Positions 1 to 12,330 of a stretch of 64,000 nt of DNA are shown piece by piece (position 1 is the stretch's first letter; each line of letters opens with the position of its first letter). This DNA comes from Glossina fuscipes. Lineage: Eukaryota; Arthropoda; Insecta; Diptera; Glossinidae. The notes under the pieces were generated by a model. That model did not search any database, was not told where the DNA came from, and worked only from the letters and a program-made list of their open reading frames with translations. The translations under genes were made by a program, and so were the position numbers. The DNA is taken from contig NW_023998422.1 of the NCBI RefSeq assembly GCF_014805625.2, forward strand, positions 9,163,182 to 9,227,181. The letters are read 5' to 3'.

Positions 1-1118
1 CGAGCTAACTTCGAATTCTGGCAAATTAAAGGAGAAGTAAATGAGCGAACTTCGAATTCTATGGCATTGAAACATAAATCTCTAAACCAAATCTATAGGG
101 CGTAGGTGAATTGGAAAAATAATTGTCAAATTGTTGAAGGTGTTTCAAAACGCGAAAATTTCTCTTGAGTTCTCAGTACACGTTTGCCTAGCTTTGCATT
201 TTATGATGAAGGCACTCTATTAGTTAGCGGCTTTTGTTTATGCAAATAACTTTGTTGTGTATGGGAGTGAACAAACACGTGTTTGCGCGTGTGTTATGTG
301 CTGTATGCTACGACTAGCTTGTAAATTGAAATAATTAGCATTTCTGTGTGTGCGTGCGAGTTTGTTTATGTATGAGCAAACAGTTGAATGCCTTACGCAA
401 GTAGTTTTATGACATTTTCATTTTTTTGTTTTGCTTTCTATTTGATTTTAATCGGATCTTTTTCGAAAATATTTTTCATCTGATACCACTATATATATAT
501 ATATATATCTATTGCTGCAATCGTTTGCATAGACAAACAAAAATGTAACAAATATACACACATTAAACTGCTTTTAATAACAAAATCATATACGTATTGG
601 GGCTGGTATTTAAGCTTCCGGTCTAACGCACGTGCCTCCACAAGGTGTAATTAGTTGAAGTAGTCTAAAAAATTGTAAGCCATATAGAAAAAATAACATT
701 CTTACGTTTGTTTCTTTTGCTCTTAACATAATGAACTTTTGAAGGCTAACTAATACTAACACATGGGTTAGCTTTAATCATTTTTTAGATTCCCTGACTT
801 AATCAAAAAAAAAAAATTTTCAAATCATTGGAAGACCAATAATTCCATTCATTTCATTGATTCGATAATAGGATATCATAACTTTTTTTTTAACCTTATT
901 AAGCTTATCTCTCTGTCAGTAAGGTTTATATAGATTTTTCTTTTATCTAATTGACGGTAACTAAAAGCGGGCTAAAAAGACTTAAGAAGACCAACTTGGT
1001 TTTGTACATTTATTCTATTGATTTAATTGTTACCTCTTTTATGTATGACTTGCATACACATTGCCAAGTTAGACTTAATACTTTTTAGACAAATCACTAG
1101 AAGTTAGAATTTACTTAC
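1..1118 (-). other. Intron sequence downstream of the Q-rich exon
   Basis: This AT-rich stretch lies directly after a strong splice donor (minus strand, GAAAG then GTAAGT at 1118-1113), so it is most simply intron of the Q-rich gene. It holds a short (TA)n run near 490-508 and no open frame or repeat that I recognise. The next exon of the gene would be beyond the left edge of the window. Confidence 0.6.
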
Positions 1119-1784
1119 CTTTCATTTAATTTAGTATTTTTTTGACGCTTTATATGGCGTCTATTAAAACTGTTTGTGCACGAGTTCGATGTTGGTTTCG
1201 TTAATACTGTTGCAGCTGTGTAATGAGCTGTTGGTGGTGCTGCTGTCGTAACTCCTGCGGCTGTTGTTGTAATTATTGTTGTTGTTGCTACTGAAGATGA
1301 CGACGGCGGCTGTAATGGTTGCTGCAGTTGTTGATGATATTGATGGCGCCTGTGTGAATGTGTATGATGTTGTTGATACGGTTGTTGTTGTTGTTGTTGT
1401 TGTTGCTGCTGTTGCTGATGTTGTTGTTGTTGTTGCTGTTGCTGCTGCTGGTAATGTTGATTTTTATTACCCGCACTAGCGACTGTTGATGTTGACTCAC
1501 CGTACGCAACCTCGTTAGCGGAATGATGCGATCCGTTACTAGAGGAATGATGCGTATAATCAGTCGGTGCGCTAAGTTGACGGTTGAATTCGGTTTTTCG
1601 GCGACTTATATCCGTCAAACAATATTTATTAAGGTGTCCGTTACTCGATAAGGAGCTCTTTGGCGATATGGCATGAGGTGATCCAGCATGCAGACGATTG
1701 CACGAATTAGTGCTAACACTAAGTTTATTACCGTTATTGACCAGATTGCAGCCTTTATTATTAATTTTGGCTTGTTTATAATGC

Positions 1785-1816
<32 letters not shown>

Positions 1817-3383
1817 AGCGCCAAGATAATGTGGTAATTGCTGCTTTTGCGTTTGCTGTTGCTCACTACTATTGGCAGTGGCTGCGGCGGCGGCGGCTGA
1901 GGATAAGATGGCACTAACGGCTGTTTCACTTTTAATTGAGGAACGATATGTGGGATAAACGGACTTAAGCGCCCCGTTTACGATATACTGTGTACTATGT
2001 CTGCTGGGCACTTGCTGTCCGGAAGCCACTGACGGTGAGGTGAACGTGGTATTTGCTGATTGTTGTTGCTGTTGACCGTTTCTCTTTTCAACCAAATACA
2101 AATTCAAATATTTATCACCCGGATGTAATGAATTATCTGATACAGCGTTCGTTTTCGCTAATATTTGATTTTTCTTTTTAGCCGTTGGACGTGTTTTCAA
2201 TGATAAGTTACGCAATTTACGAGATTGCTCTTTGATTTTATTGGTCTTTAAAAACGAAGGACTACTGGCAATGCACTTGAATATATAGGCTTTATTAACT
2301 AATTGCTGTTTATCGGTTAACGATGCAACATCAAGCTCGTTCTTACCATAAATATTGCAATCGCTGTAATGGCTCTTTAGCAACGGACAAGCCTTGCTTG
2401 CCGCGTCCTCTAAATAATGATTACTGTAGCTGGTCTGAGCTATCGGATCGGAATTACTGAAATTATGTACAACTAAATGCTTGAAATCACCATGAGCATG
2501 GGAATCGGGATAATCGTCGGCTATCGCAAGACTACTACTTTTACTGTTGGGACTATTCGAGACACGACTGGGAGGATTCGTACTATCCAAATACTGACGG
2601 TAACGAGTGTCAGCTAAGGATAATTGCTGAGGTGAGCTACTATCGTATGAGTTTTGTTTGGAGACACCACTGTAACGATTACTAATGTGTTCGTAGTGCA
2701 GCGAACGTCGATCATCACCGGCTGCACTAGCGTTAACACCACCACCGTTTACACTGTAGTGGTGTACATAAATATTATCGCTGGCACTTTTGCTAGTCTT
2801 ACGATCCTTACTGGCATCAATCAAAAGACATTCGTTGTCTAGATCAGCTAGAAGGCCGTCCCCTGTTGTTCCTTTGCCACTGCTTGTATTGGTATAAGGT
2901 TGGAACGATTTAGTGGCGGGTAGAGCAGCAGCGGCGGCAGTTGTTGATGTGGCTTCAGATGCAGAGACAGTCTTTAAAGACTCACAGCTGCACGATTTTG
3001 TTTTATGTAAATTACTACCACTATCGCTTGACGTTTTACGTAATAAATCACGCGCGGAGTTCGCGCACTCCGTCTGTGTTGCCTGAAGTCCGTCAACGGT
3101 ATTGGCGGTGTTAACGTAATTGCTACTACGTTCGTAATTGTTATTATTACCGGAATAACTGGCAGCGTACGTATTAGCGGTCTGAGCACTCGTAAGGTTG
3201 ATCAGCGACTGACGCAGTAAGTGCTGATGCGATTGATGATGTTGCTGCTGCTGGCGTTGAGATTTTTGCTGTTGTTGTTGCTGTTGTTGTGACCTAGCTT
3301 GATGATTTTGCTGTTGCTGTTGCTGTTGCTGTTGTTGTGGCTGTTGTTGTTGATCACTACTGTGTACGTTTTCTCTGCTAGCA
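1119..3383 (-). CDS. Large internal exon of an unrecognised glutamine-rich protein
   Basis: The exon is open for 755 codons and bounded by a good acceptor (TTGTGTTGTTACAG before 3383) and a good donor (AAAG then GTAAGT after 1119). Its 2,265 bp start with one base completing a codon and end with two, so it is an internal exon; neither a start nor the final stop belongs to it, because the TAA in the open frame is inside the donor GTAAGT. The product is low complexity: poly-Q blocks near both ends and in the middle, plus His-, Ser- and Ala-rich runs. Between the Q tracts are non-repetitive Ser/Thr/Lys/Arg-rich segments (for example DLLRKTSSDSGSNL, and a stretch starting KACPLLKSHYSDCNIYG) that look selected. 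I see no known domain, signal peptide or membrane segment. It may be a nuclear or scaffold protein, but I do not recognise it. Other open frames across the CAA/CAG repeats are shadows. Confidence 0.75.
1787..1815 (-). repeat. Pure CAG run encoding poly-Q
   Basis: Read on the coding (minus) strand this is an uninterrupted CAG run of about nine codons inside the Q-rich exon. The other Q tracts (near 1380-1450 and 3240-3350) mix CAA and CAG. An uninterrupted CAG run is the part most likely to vary in length between individuals. Confidence 0.85.
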
Positions 3384-4515
3384 CTGTAACAACACAATCA
3401 TAGATATACCGTTACAAATAACAATAACAATAACAATAACAATCAAAATACAAAACTAATACTAACTAAACTTATTCATTTATTTTTTTTTTTTTTTTAT
3501 TATTTAGAAAACTGTTATAAAAAAAAAAAAGAAGAAAACATTTTCAAATACTCATATATATATATGTGTGGATAAGCATGTATGCATAATACTATAGGAA
3601 AAAACAAACGAAAGAAGAAGAAATATGAAAAGAAACAAACAAAGAATAGCCATAGCCCGTAGTCCAGAGAAGAGAACGCAAACGCGCGCGTATTCATGCA
3701 ATTTAAGAAAAATATCAATTGATTTATAAAAAAAAAAAAAAAGCAACGACAACAACAAAAACAACAACAACAACAACGGCAATCCAAACAGAACAAAACG
3801 AAAAAAACAAAACAAAACAAAATAAAATAGAAAGTACAGTATATGCGCTCTCGTTAGAATCTCCGCAAACACATAAACATACAAACATATTTTGAGGGGC
3901 ATTCGTGTTTAGAAAATAATAAAAATAGAATAAAACTGTAACCACTACATGAATACAACAAGCATGTACATGTGCATAATGATGCCGAAGAGAGTTGCGC
4001 GAGTGATCATTAGGTTGAGTAAAACGTAACAAATCTAAATAAGCATTGATTGAACGAGTATACCGTAGAGTACGTGTATATATATATATGTACATATATA
4101 TACATATATATGTGGATACATAGATAATAGTAAAGTGCGAACGTGTGTATATTGAAATCTAGAGATGTGCATAAATTCCATAAATCGTAAACTAAATAAA
4201 TATCATCCAGTGCGACCAGCATTAAATCGTGTATAGATTTGTGGATATAATTAATAGAATTTTGAAAATTGAAAAAAAAAAAAGAAGAAAATGTACATTA
4301 AGTCAAAAAGTAGATTTAAACCCACTAAGAGATTGATAACATGCGTCTTGCATGCAGTTATGAATAATGCCGGTATACGATCTTATAGCTCACTATTCAC
4401 AGCTGTAGATGTAGATCGAATTTTCATAGCTTCCGGTACAGATAAAAACATTCGTTTGCATTTAACATCTTCTTAGAATCTATAAACTTGATTAGGTTAA
4501 GATTTTCAGCATATT
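3384..4515. other. A-rich intron or intergenic DNA with microsatellites
   Basis: This directly precedes the acceptor of the Q-rich exon on the minus strand, so at least the first part is intron. It contains an (AACAAT)n array near 3417-3443, several poly-A/poly-T runs, a CAA-rich patch near 3745-3780, and TATA-rich repeats near 4075-4115. Open frames here are low-complexity shadows. No upstream exon of the Q-rich gene could be identified. Confidence 0.6.
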
Positions 4516-5335
4516 AAGCACTTTGCACTTTCTATCCGTCCAGCTGTCTCTTCGTCTATTTTGGCTTTTAATCGGTCTATCTCTCTACTCAGTTGGTTTC
4601 TTTTTTCTGCCAATTTTTCTGTCCGTTCATCTGTTCAGTTAACGCCTGCATGCATCTCCTTCCCCCTCTCGTTGCTTGGCGTTCGCCTTGCCAGTTCATT
4701 TTTCTCTATATATTTATATGTCTGGTTGTTCATATACTTTTCAACGTCTATTTACTTCCCCCCGTTCCGTGGATTATCCGTTTGTCAAATGTTCTTTCGC
4801 CGTCCATTCATGGACATCAATTCATCTCTCTAACCATTTCCTTGTCTGGTCATTCATCTCTTAGATCACCTTTTGATTTATTCTTTCGATTACCTGTACT
4901 TCCAACCATCTTTTCATTCACATCCTATCTGCCTGCTTACCCGTTGTCTCTCCGGCTTGATTGTTGTTTTCTTTGCCTGGCAGAGTTGTCCATTTCAAAC
5001 TCGGTCTACATTGTGTCTACATACATTTTCGTTCATTTCTTCTCTGCTAAGTGTCAAGTTGGTCATAATTTTCTTCGCATACGATCTATCTGTTTTTTCC
5101 ATTATCCCTCTGTCGATATATTTGTTATTCATTTTGTCTATATGTCCTTCAACCGTCCGCTCTTATATCTACCTCCTTTTCTTCTGTTCGATTTGTTCAC
5201 TTACCCACGCCTATATTCACGTCGGCGCATTTTGCGTATTTGACCCTCCTTTCATCTGCTGATATATCTCTCTTTTCGGATCTGCTCTTTCACTTCTTCA
5301 CAATATTCATCCATTGCTGCTTATATTCATTTAGA
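4516..5335. repeat. C+T-rich strand-asymmetric tract (degenerate TCTG/TCCG/TTCA repeat)
   Basis: About 820 bases of the plus strand are dominated by C and T, built from short blocks such as TCTGTC, TCCGTC, TTCATCT and TCTCTC with interruptions. The boundaries are sharp compared with the A-rich DNA on the left. The 216-codon plus-strand frame inside (4593-5243) is explained by pyrimidine-rich codons (Phe, Leu, Ser, Pro) and has no domain or splice support, so I do not call it a gene. It may be an old, decayed tetranucleotide-type satellite. Confidence 0.6.
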
Positions 5336-8300
5336 GAATGAAATCAATCTCAGTCGATTGATTAAGTTAAGTAAGTCAGTTTGCAAAGAGCCTCTTAGTG
5401 GTATATTTTTATATACAACATGAAGTTTTCTTCATATTTATAAATTATAAAGAACATTTTACATAACTGGGCCGTAGTACTCTTAACGCCTTATACGAGC
5501 GGTGTTCGTTTTAAAGTGATTTGAAGCTTTATTTATTTATTTGTTCATAACATGCGTCCAAAAATTTGCACATTACTGTTTATAAACATAATAAAATAAT
5601 ACCAATCGGATAACCTGTACCGATGTAATTTATTTCGAAATTAATATTGAAATGGAATTCGCAAGAGGAAGACCGTACAAGACAAAAGTAAGGGAGAGAA
5701 AATATTCAAATTGAATTTTTAAAAACAAATACCGTATTTGCCACCGTACGTGTGTTTACGTATGTATGCACGCATGTATATAGGTATGTTTGTTTGTTTG
5801 CATGCATATATATGTATCTGAAAAAGAGAGTAAAATTGTTTCCAAAACTTTCAAATGTGTACAGGTAACGGTCGGAGATTGAATTCATGTCGCACGCAGA
5901 TCATTTCATGGCATTTATTAAAAATTAAAGAAAAGTTGCTTTATATGAGAAGCATATGTTGGAAAAGAGATTATTTGCGATATTTTTCTGAAGCTGAATT
6001 TTCACTCTTGTCGATCAAAAAAAGAATTTATGTGACAATCGATTCAATTTTCATTATTGATTGCGATCAATTTTCGATCTTTTGGAATCATTTTTTTTAT
6101 TACCATAGCAAAAAGGAACAAGAGAATCAGTGGGGAGCGGGGGCCCCCCCGCTTTGTAACACTTAACAATAGGTGTTTCGTTCTCCAAGAGATGGCTTCA
6201 CCGGTGTGCGGCAATGGAAATAAACAAATCTAGGCCTTATACAGCAAGGTTGACCGGTTTTCAACATACTTCAGTCGATTTATGTCCGCATTATAAAGTT
6301 ATTCTCGATTGAAGGTCAAATTGCTTTGTGATGGATTTCTCGACATTGTCGCGTGACCAATGATTGCATTTCGATATCGAACGCACAAACAACCACGATC
6401 GCGAACTATTACTGTGGACCATAGACCTAAGCGATTTATTCCAATCGAATGAAACCAACTTTGGGGACCAGCATTAACAACAACTGGCACCACTGAGACG
6501 AAAATTAACACATATGCCGAATGTTGCAATAAAGCCCCGGATGCCGAGAAAAAAATTACCAGAAGCAAAGTTACACACCTAACATAACATACAGTTCTGT
6601 GCATATGTATATTCGAAATTCTGGCGTGACATGTTTGAAAATTGATTTCATTTCTGATGCTGGCTTTTCATCGCACTAAGAACTAAGATAGGTTTAATGC
6701 TCCCAGAACAGTCAGAATTCTGAGAAATTTTTTTTTTTTATATATATAACCAGTCACTCAGAGATATCCCCTGTATGCGCGCGTATTGTGTTCGTCAAGG
6801 AGGGTTGTAGATTAGGAAGGATGAAAGGGGTGAGTAGTGTTTGTGTAGATTTGACACCAGGCACGGCAGGGAAAGACTCCTGCTGGTAAATTGTTTCAAA
6901 AGGATCGCAGTATGAGAAAATTGAAGAAAAAGAAAAACTTTTAACGTAAAGTTTTATAGAAAATATATTTGAAATGATTGCGACACGACAATCATTCCTG
7001 TTAGTTAATCGACGCACGTTTTCACTATTTATGAAAACTTTATGATTGCCATATTTTAATCTAGAAATTAACCTGTGACCTAAAAATTTAATTTAGTATA
7101 TCTAGCACGCATTTCATCAAGAAAATGAAAAAAAATTAAAGATTTATTGTCATTTAAAAACCAAGAAAAGTTGAATCTGCCATTAGGCAGAGCGTTTGCT
7201 TGTCGCTTGACTATGTAAAAGTCACGAATAAATAAGAAAAACTGTTCAATAGTATCGCGTTTGTTGTTTTTTTCTCCCATGCGAGAACCCTTATTGGAAT
7301 CATAGAGAGAGAATAAATGAATGGTAATGAATTTGACTCCAAGGCCATAAATAGAATTTGAATATAGTAAAATATTTGGAGAGATCCAGCATTATCTTAA
7401 TCCCGGTTTAAAGTATACGTTAAGCAAATATTGTTTAAACATAAAAGCAAATCTTTCAACGCAGCTTGAGATTTTATGCTAAAAACGAAATCTCTGAGTC
7501 TTTGCACAGGTGTAACAGACAATTTGGTATTGCAGCCGATATATATATAAATTATGTAACACATTTAATACTTAATTCTTAACTGTACTTACAGTTTACA
7601 AGAGCTGTGTTCTATCTCAGATAACCAGACAATTTTTTTATTGCAATAATTGAAACTTTTTTTAAACAAAGCCAGTATTAAACACTTTAATTTAAATATC
7701 TATAAGAACTTATATTAAAAAAATAAAACAAAAAATTAAAACTGCTTTTTTCAAAGCAAGCGAATCCGTTTCGCCCATTTCCAAATGTGATCCGCTAACA
7801 TAAGCCTGCGAGCCTATAGGTAAAGTTTCATTTGAGTTTTGTTTTTGTGATAGTAAAATTTCTGATAAAAAATTTGGATCGCCTGTGTATGCAAACATTC
7901 GTTCGATCGTATTATTATAAATATTATATTGACCTCAAAACACATCCAGCAAATATTCATCGTTGTTGAAAACATGTCAAGTCGATGAAAAGATTAAGAT
8001 TTCTACGCGTAATCTGTAGATTTACAGAAGGGCCAAAATTTGCGGTTATACAAAAATGAGCACACGACCAACAGCCGGTTTATTTTACCCGGCATCAGGT
8101 TTTAGTTTTGTGGGTATAAAATATTTCGCGAAAACCGAATATATTTTTTTTTCTTATTTGTTTTCGTCTAAGGATGAAGAGATTAGTATTTATTTGTCCC
8201 TGGCTGTATGTAAACTTTGCAAATGCTTTGCGAAAATAACTTCAAAATGTAGCTTCTCTGTCAAATCCTTAGCAACAAGAGGTATCATAATGAAAGCAAA

Positions 8301-8539
8301 GCTAGAGCAATCCTGATGTATGGAAATGAAATAGAATTGCTAAGGGCCATTTAGACGAGCAAGATCGACTCTTTGTACATTCGCTTAAGGTAATTCGTCA
8401 TTTGTTTTCGTGATAATATAGCAATATTTATATATTTATTGTATGCATATATTTATTGTTTACATGGAAGAGAGTTCGAAAATTTAGAAAAAAGTTATCG
8501 AAGACTTTGTTATTGTGGAACTATGTCCACCGTAACGTA
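5336..8539. other. Gene-poor DNA, nothing recognised
   Basis: No convincing coding region, RNA gene or dispersed repeat was recognised in this stretch. A somewhat GC-richer patch at 6250-6610 contains a 101-codon minus-strand frame beginning MHRTVCYVRCVTLLLVIFF, which I could not connect to any family and which lacks splice or codon support. Confidence 0.5.
6137..6152. repeat. GC-only palindrome
   Basis: GCGGGGG and CCCCCGC form a 7-bp inverted repeat separated by two C residues, a 16-base all-G/C block in otherwise AT-rich DNA. Function unknown; could be chance or a fragment end. Confidence 0.7.
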
Positions 8540-9235
8540 AGAAAAATTGCACTTTGACAAAATCTTATTTTTTACGAGTACGCGAGTTTATGCAACATGG
8601 AGTCCGAAAAATAGGCCCATGTAGGCCGAATAACACCCAGTTCATTTCAATGGCAAATTGTGGATATAGATTAATTTACATCATAAAATATGCAGAAAAA
8701 AAAAAAGACTTAGTTTTCACCTGGGGCGGGGTACAGAAAATAAGCCTACATCATCCAAATTTGGCCCCGTTCAATATGGTGCCAAATTATTACTGTAGAC
8801 CAATTAGCCATATAGTGGCTAACTTTTCGTAGACACGGTTATATGAGAAGGCATTCGGGACTTCGGCCCATTTGACTTAAATTGCGATTTTTGATAAATA
8901 ATTTTGAAAATTTTCATTGACATAACTTACGTTTCCTGTACATTACATCACTAACTTTTTATCTATACTTACATTTTAATGACGTAACTAAATTTTTCAA
9001 ACACGAGAAGTGATCGTAAAAATGATCCCTTCCAATCCATTTTTAATACACCGGAACATCGCCCATGCACAAAATTTCTGCGATGTGCGCGATGCATACA
9101 AAAATACATAGGCAAACATCCGACGGACAGACAGACGGACATCCTTAAATCGATTTAGAAAGCAATTCAGAATCGATCGGTGTAAAAACAGATGGGTCCA
9201 TATTAAGCCACAGCGAGTGCTACGTACGTGGGCAA
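8540..9235 (+). repeat. Dispersed repeat, type A copy
   Basis: Shares with the copy at 13530-14160 the order: 'aaaaataagccc..caatttgg' block, 'atgatcc..ttccaatccattttaataa' block, then GACGGACAGACAGACGG followed by 'catccttaaatcgatttagaa' and 'gaatcgatcggt'. It has no coding capacity. Boundaries are approximate. Confidence 0.5.
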
Positions 9236-9390
9236 AAACCTATATTTTTGCTGTAGGATATAAATATAAGCTTGATGTCAATTTAGGAAACCTGAAGAAG
9301 ACCAATAGTGACCCAATAGAAAATGTGCTTAAAGTAGACGACATGACGCGAACAACTGAAAACACAATTTTGGAATAATTGTTCTTTAAC

Positions 9391-10162
9391 TCTTTTTGAT
9401 ACCCAGCAGTGTAAAATGGTGATATAGTGAATTTTTTTTCCATAATATATGTAACACTCAAAAGGAAGCTTCAGAGACTCCACAAAGTATATATATATAG
9501 ATATAGTATGTGTATATATTCTTGATCTGCGTGAAGTTCTGAACCGATTAAGTCATGTCTGTCCGTCTGCGTTGTTATTGGCACACCCCTAGTCGCAAAA
9601 AAGGTGATATCGTCTTCAAATTTGGTAAAAACATTGGAAGATTCTGCGCGCAGGTTGATATTAAAAATGGGCCAAATCGGTCGAAGCGAAAACGCGCAGT
9701 GCGGTAACGCAAAACAACTCTGTTTTTTTTTACAAACATTTTTGGATTTTTGCTTGTTACTCGGAAGTTGTTAAAATTTGAAGACTGAAATTTTCCACAT
9801 TTACTTTATGTAACATTCTACTCTTTACGTGCAAAAATGGGTCAAAATGGCCATGCAATCACACAAACTTACAACTGATTAAATTTTATTTGATTCGCTT
9901 TCTTGAGGTTTTATACTTACTTTCGCATACAAGGCAAACAACACAGAATGTTTAAATCTATTTTGTACACTCCTCAAATGAAGATATATTATCTGCCTAA
10001 AAATGGGTTAAATCTAAAATGAATATGGTAGAGACCCCGATTAAGTGTTTCTTAATAATCACAGCGATATGGGTATCAAATAAAAGAACTTGGAGAGTAG
10101 AATCCGAAATCATAGTGGTGGGTAAAATTCCACCCTCGCGGAATACTAGTTCCTTACTTGTT
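9391..10162 (-). mobile_element. Full-length copy 1 of the ~0.75-kb dispersed element (type C)
   Basis: On the plus strand the copy begins with a degraded TTTTTGATACCCAGCAG end, then a block containing CTTCAGAG and ATATTCTTGATC, then ATGTCTGTCCGTCTGCG, and finishes at a TTCCTTACTTGTT end. It matches the copies at 57236-58175 (same strand) and 38415-39170 (opposite strand) over most of its length, including the internal blocks AACTTACAACTGATTAAAT and TTTAGGCAGATAATATATC on the respective strands. No open frame or target-site duplication is visible. It is non-autonomous; the class is uncertain. Confidence 0.8.
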
Positions 10163-11994
10163 AATAATTAATCTAAGCCCTATATTCGTAAATAAAAGGG
10201 GAAAAGAAAAACGAGCCGCATTAGGTGTAATTACCTCATGTAGTAGCAGATTTCCACATGCAGAAAAATGTACAATAATCAAGTATCGCGTGCTCACTAA
10301 TCAAAGATTTAATTCAATTTAAGTTTACTTAACAAACGTTGCTAATAATGCAAACATAGCTATTATATGGCGCGTCATTAGAGCATTTTCATGTTCTTCA
10401 ATCATCAAACGGAAACTTTGATTTGAATTAAAATCCAGATTCGACTGAAATTGAATTTGTGTATAACCATCCGATAAAAATCCACCAAAAAAAAAAAAAA
10501 AAAAAATTTAAAATTTATTATATTATATAATATGAAACCAGTTTCGTCACATAGCAGTTTAGCTGTAAGATGCAAGCTGCGCAGAGCGACTACAAAAATA
10601 TGCAAAAAATCAAACTTCATTAACATTCATAGATGAAATGCAATTAAATATTTTAACCATATTTAATATTTTAATCTTTTTTATAATATATATATATATA
10701 GACAAAAGTTATAAGTTTATATATGATTATAAGCAAAATTTAAAAAACCTAAAGTGATGTTAATTAAAAAATGAATAAATTGTTTTGTTTTATTGACATG
10801 TTTTCGAAAAAATTGATTCTCTTATATGTGTTAATCTTCTTGTTCCGGGCAGGAAGTAAATAAAGCTAACGGAAATAAGCGAAAGTATTTGTTTTCTTAA
10901 ATTTGATGCAAGCCTCTATCGGTCAACATCTCTCAGCTTTCTTACCTAGAAGTGTGCAAATACCTTAAGACGTAAGGGGACGATTCGATTAATTTCAAAA
11001 TTTTGGTAATCGGTGCCTTTGCCAATAAGAGCCAAAAGAAAGAAGAGGCGAAGATTTCACTTTAGTTCGGTTTAAGTTCTTTTTTGTCATAAAAAGAGGA
11101 TTTGAAGATTTTTACACAAAAAAAAAAAAATTCAATTAAAGTCTTTTCATTAAAAATTGTACGCTTAGACCGCTATCCGATAAATCATTTTCGCAAATCC
11201 ATCATTTCAACATCTAAACTGCCTTATAGGTAAAATTCAAATACTTTAACAAAAGTGTATTCCATGTTCGGTAATTAAAACCCCCTAATATCTCCCCATA
11301 ACCGCCAATGCTTGCTTTCCAATCCCTTTGGAAAAGTATTTTCCTATCTCAGGAATTCAGTGCAATTAAAGCCTTTCCCAAACAGCGGTCTACCACATGT
11401 GCAAGATATCCCTACACCTGCTCTATATTATGCGATATCCTTGTCCTTGCATATTTTTAAAAGACAATTAAAGGCTAAAATATTTTCAATAAAAAAGTAT
11501 TTTCCGTAGCTTGAAGAGTAATGAATGACTGATCCACTGCAATTTGCAAAAGCAACTATACTTGTATATGATTTCATACATTCACTTCCTTCACATAATA
11601 AATTAATACTTGTTGTCATTTAAATGCGATCTTTACGATCATGCTACCGTAAACAGTATATGCCCACACTATGCAGTCGACTAAGTATTTGAGTTTTATC
11701 GAAAATTTCATATCACAAAAATGTACTAAATATTATTTCTGTTATTATTACTGTTATTATTGTCGCTTTAGACAGAGCAATAAACTCTTAGACTAAAGTC
11801 TTAAAGCACTAACTATCTAAGGCTATCATCGGCTTTATTGAAAACTCCATCACACTTTAGATTGGTAGCAAGGATCAATGAGTTTTAGTCGAATTCCTTT
11901 TTACTATGAAAGAAAAATTCAATAATGCTTTGTTTTTTCCAGTTCACTTTTCTCTTTCATTCTTTTAGTTCCTTTTTTTAGTTTCGAAAACATT
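10163..11994. other. AT-rich DNA, nothing recognised
   Basis: No gene, RNA or clear repeat was recognised. There are poly-A runs near 10488 and 11120 and a TA run near 10690. The short frames are uninformative. Confidence 0.5.
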
Positions 11995-12330
11995 TTTATA
12001 TCCTACACCACCGAAGTATGCTATAGCCGCAAATATTTGAGGTGGATGCGCTTTTTATTATGCCGATCGATGTACAATCACCTTGTGAATCGATTTATGC
12101 TTGTCTGTCCGTCTGTCCTCCTTTTTTTCCTGGTTTTAATCCTACAGACCACAGGTTTTAGAGATGTCTTCATGAAATTTGGGGCAAGGACGTGGCTTGG
12201 CGTAAACACGAACAGTACTGAATATGGTTCAGATCGGACCACTTTCTCGAGCGCTTCTCATACAAGGCCTTATGTTGAAAACTTATTATATGCATGAGCG
12301 TATTAAGCGAACCTGGTAGGCCTTGGCCCA
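11995..12330 (+). repeat. Dispersed repeat, type B copy
   Basis: Contains 'tatcctacaccaccgaag', 'gaatcgatttatgcttg', TCTGTCCGTCTGTCC, then 'cctacagaccacaggttt' and 'gatcggaccacttt'. The same order occurs at 25697, 26590, 35266 and 42760. It is non-coding; the 86-codon frame inside is repeat-derived. Confidence 0.6.

Noticed and set aside
3515..4222. Several minus-strand frames rich in Phe, Cys and Tyr
   Set aside because: They arise from poly-A/CAA/TATA simple repeats read in reverse; several overlapping frames are open at once.
4593..5243. 216-codon plus-strand open frame, hydrophobic
   Set aside because: It lies wholly in the C+T-rich tract; pyrimidine-rich codons give Phe/Leu/Ser/Pro automatically and suppress stops. 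No domain, splice sites or homologue recognised.
6299..6604. 101-codon minus-strand frame with a hydrophobic start
   Set aside because: It superficially resembles a signal peptide, but no conserved motif, splice sites or neighbours support a gene.
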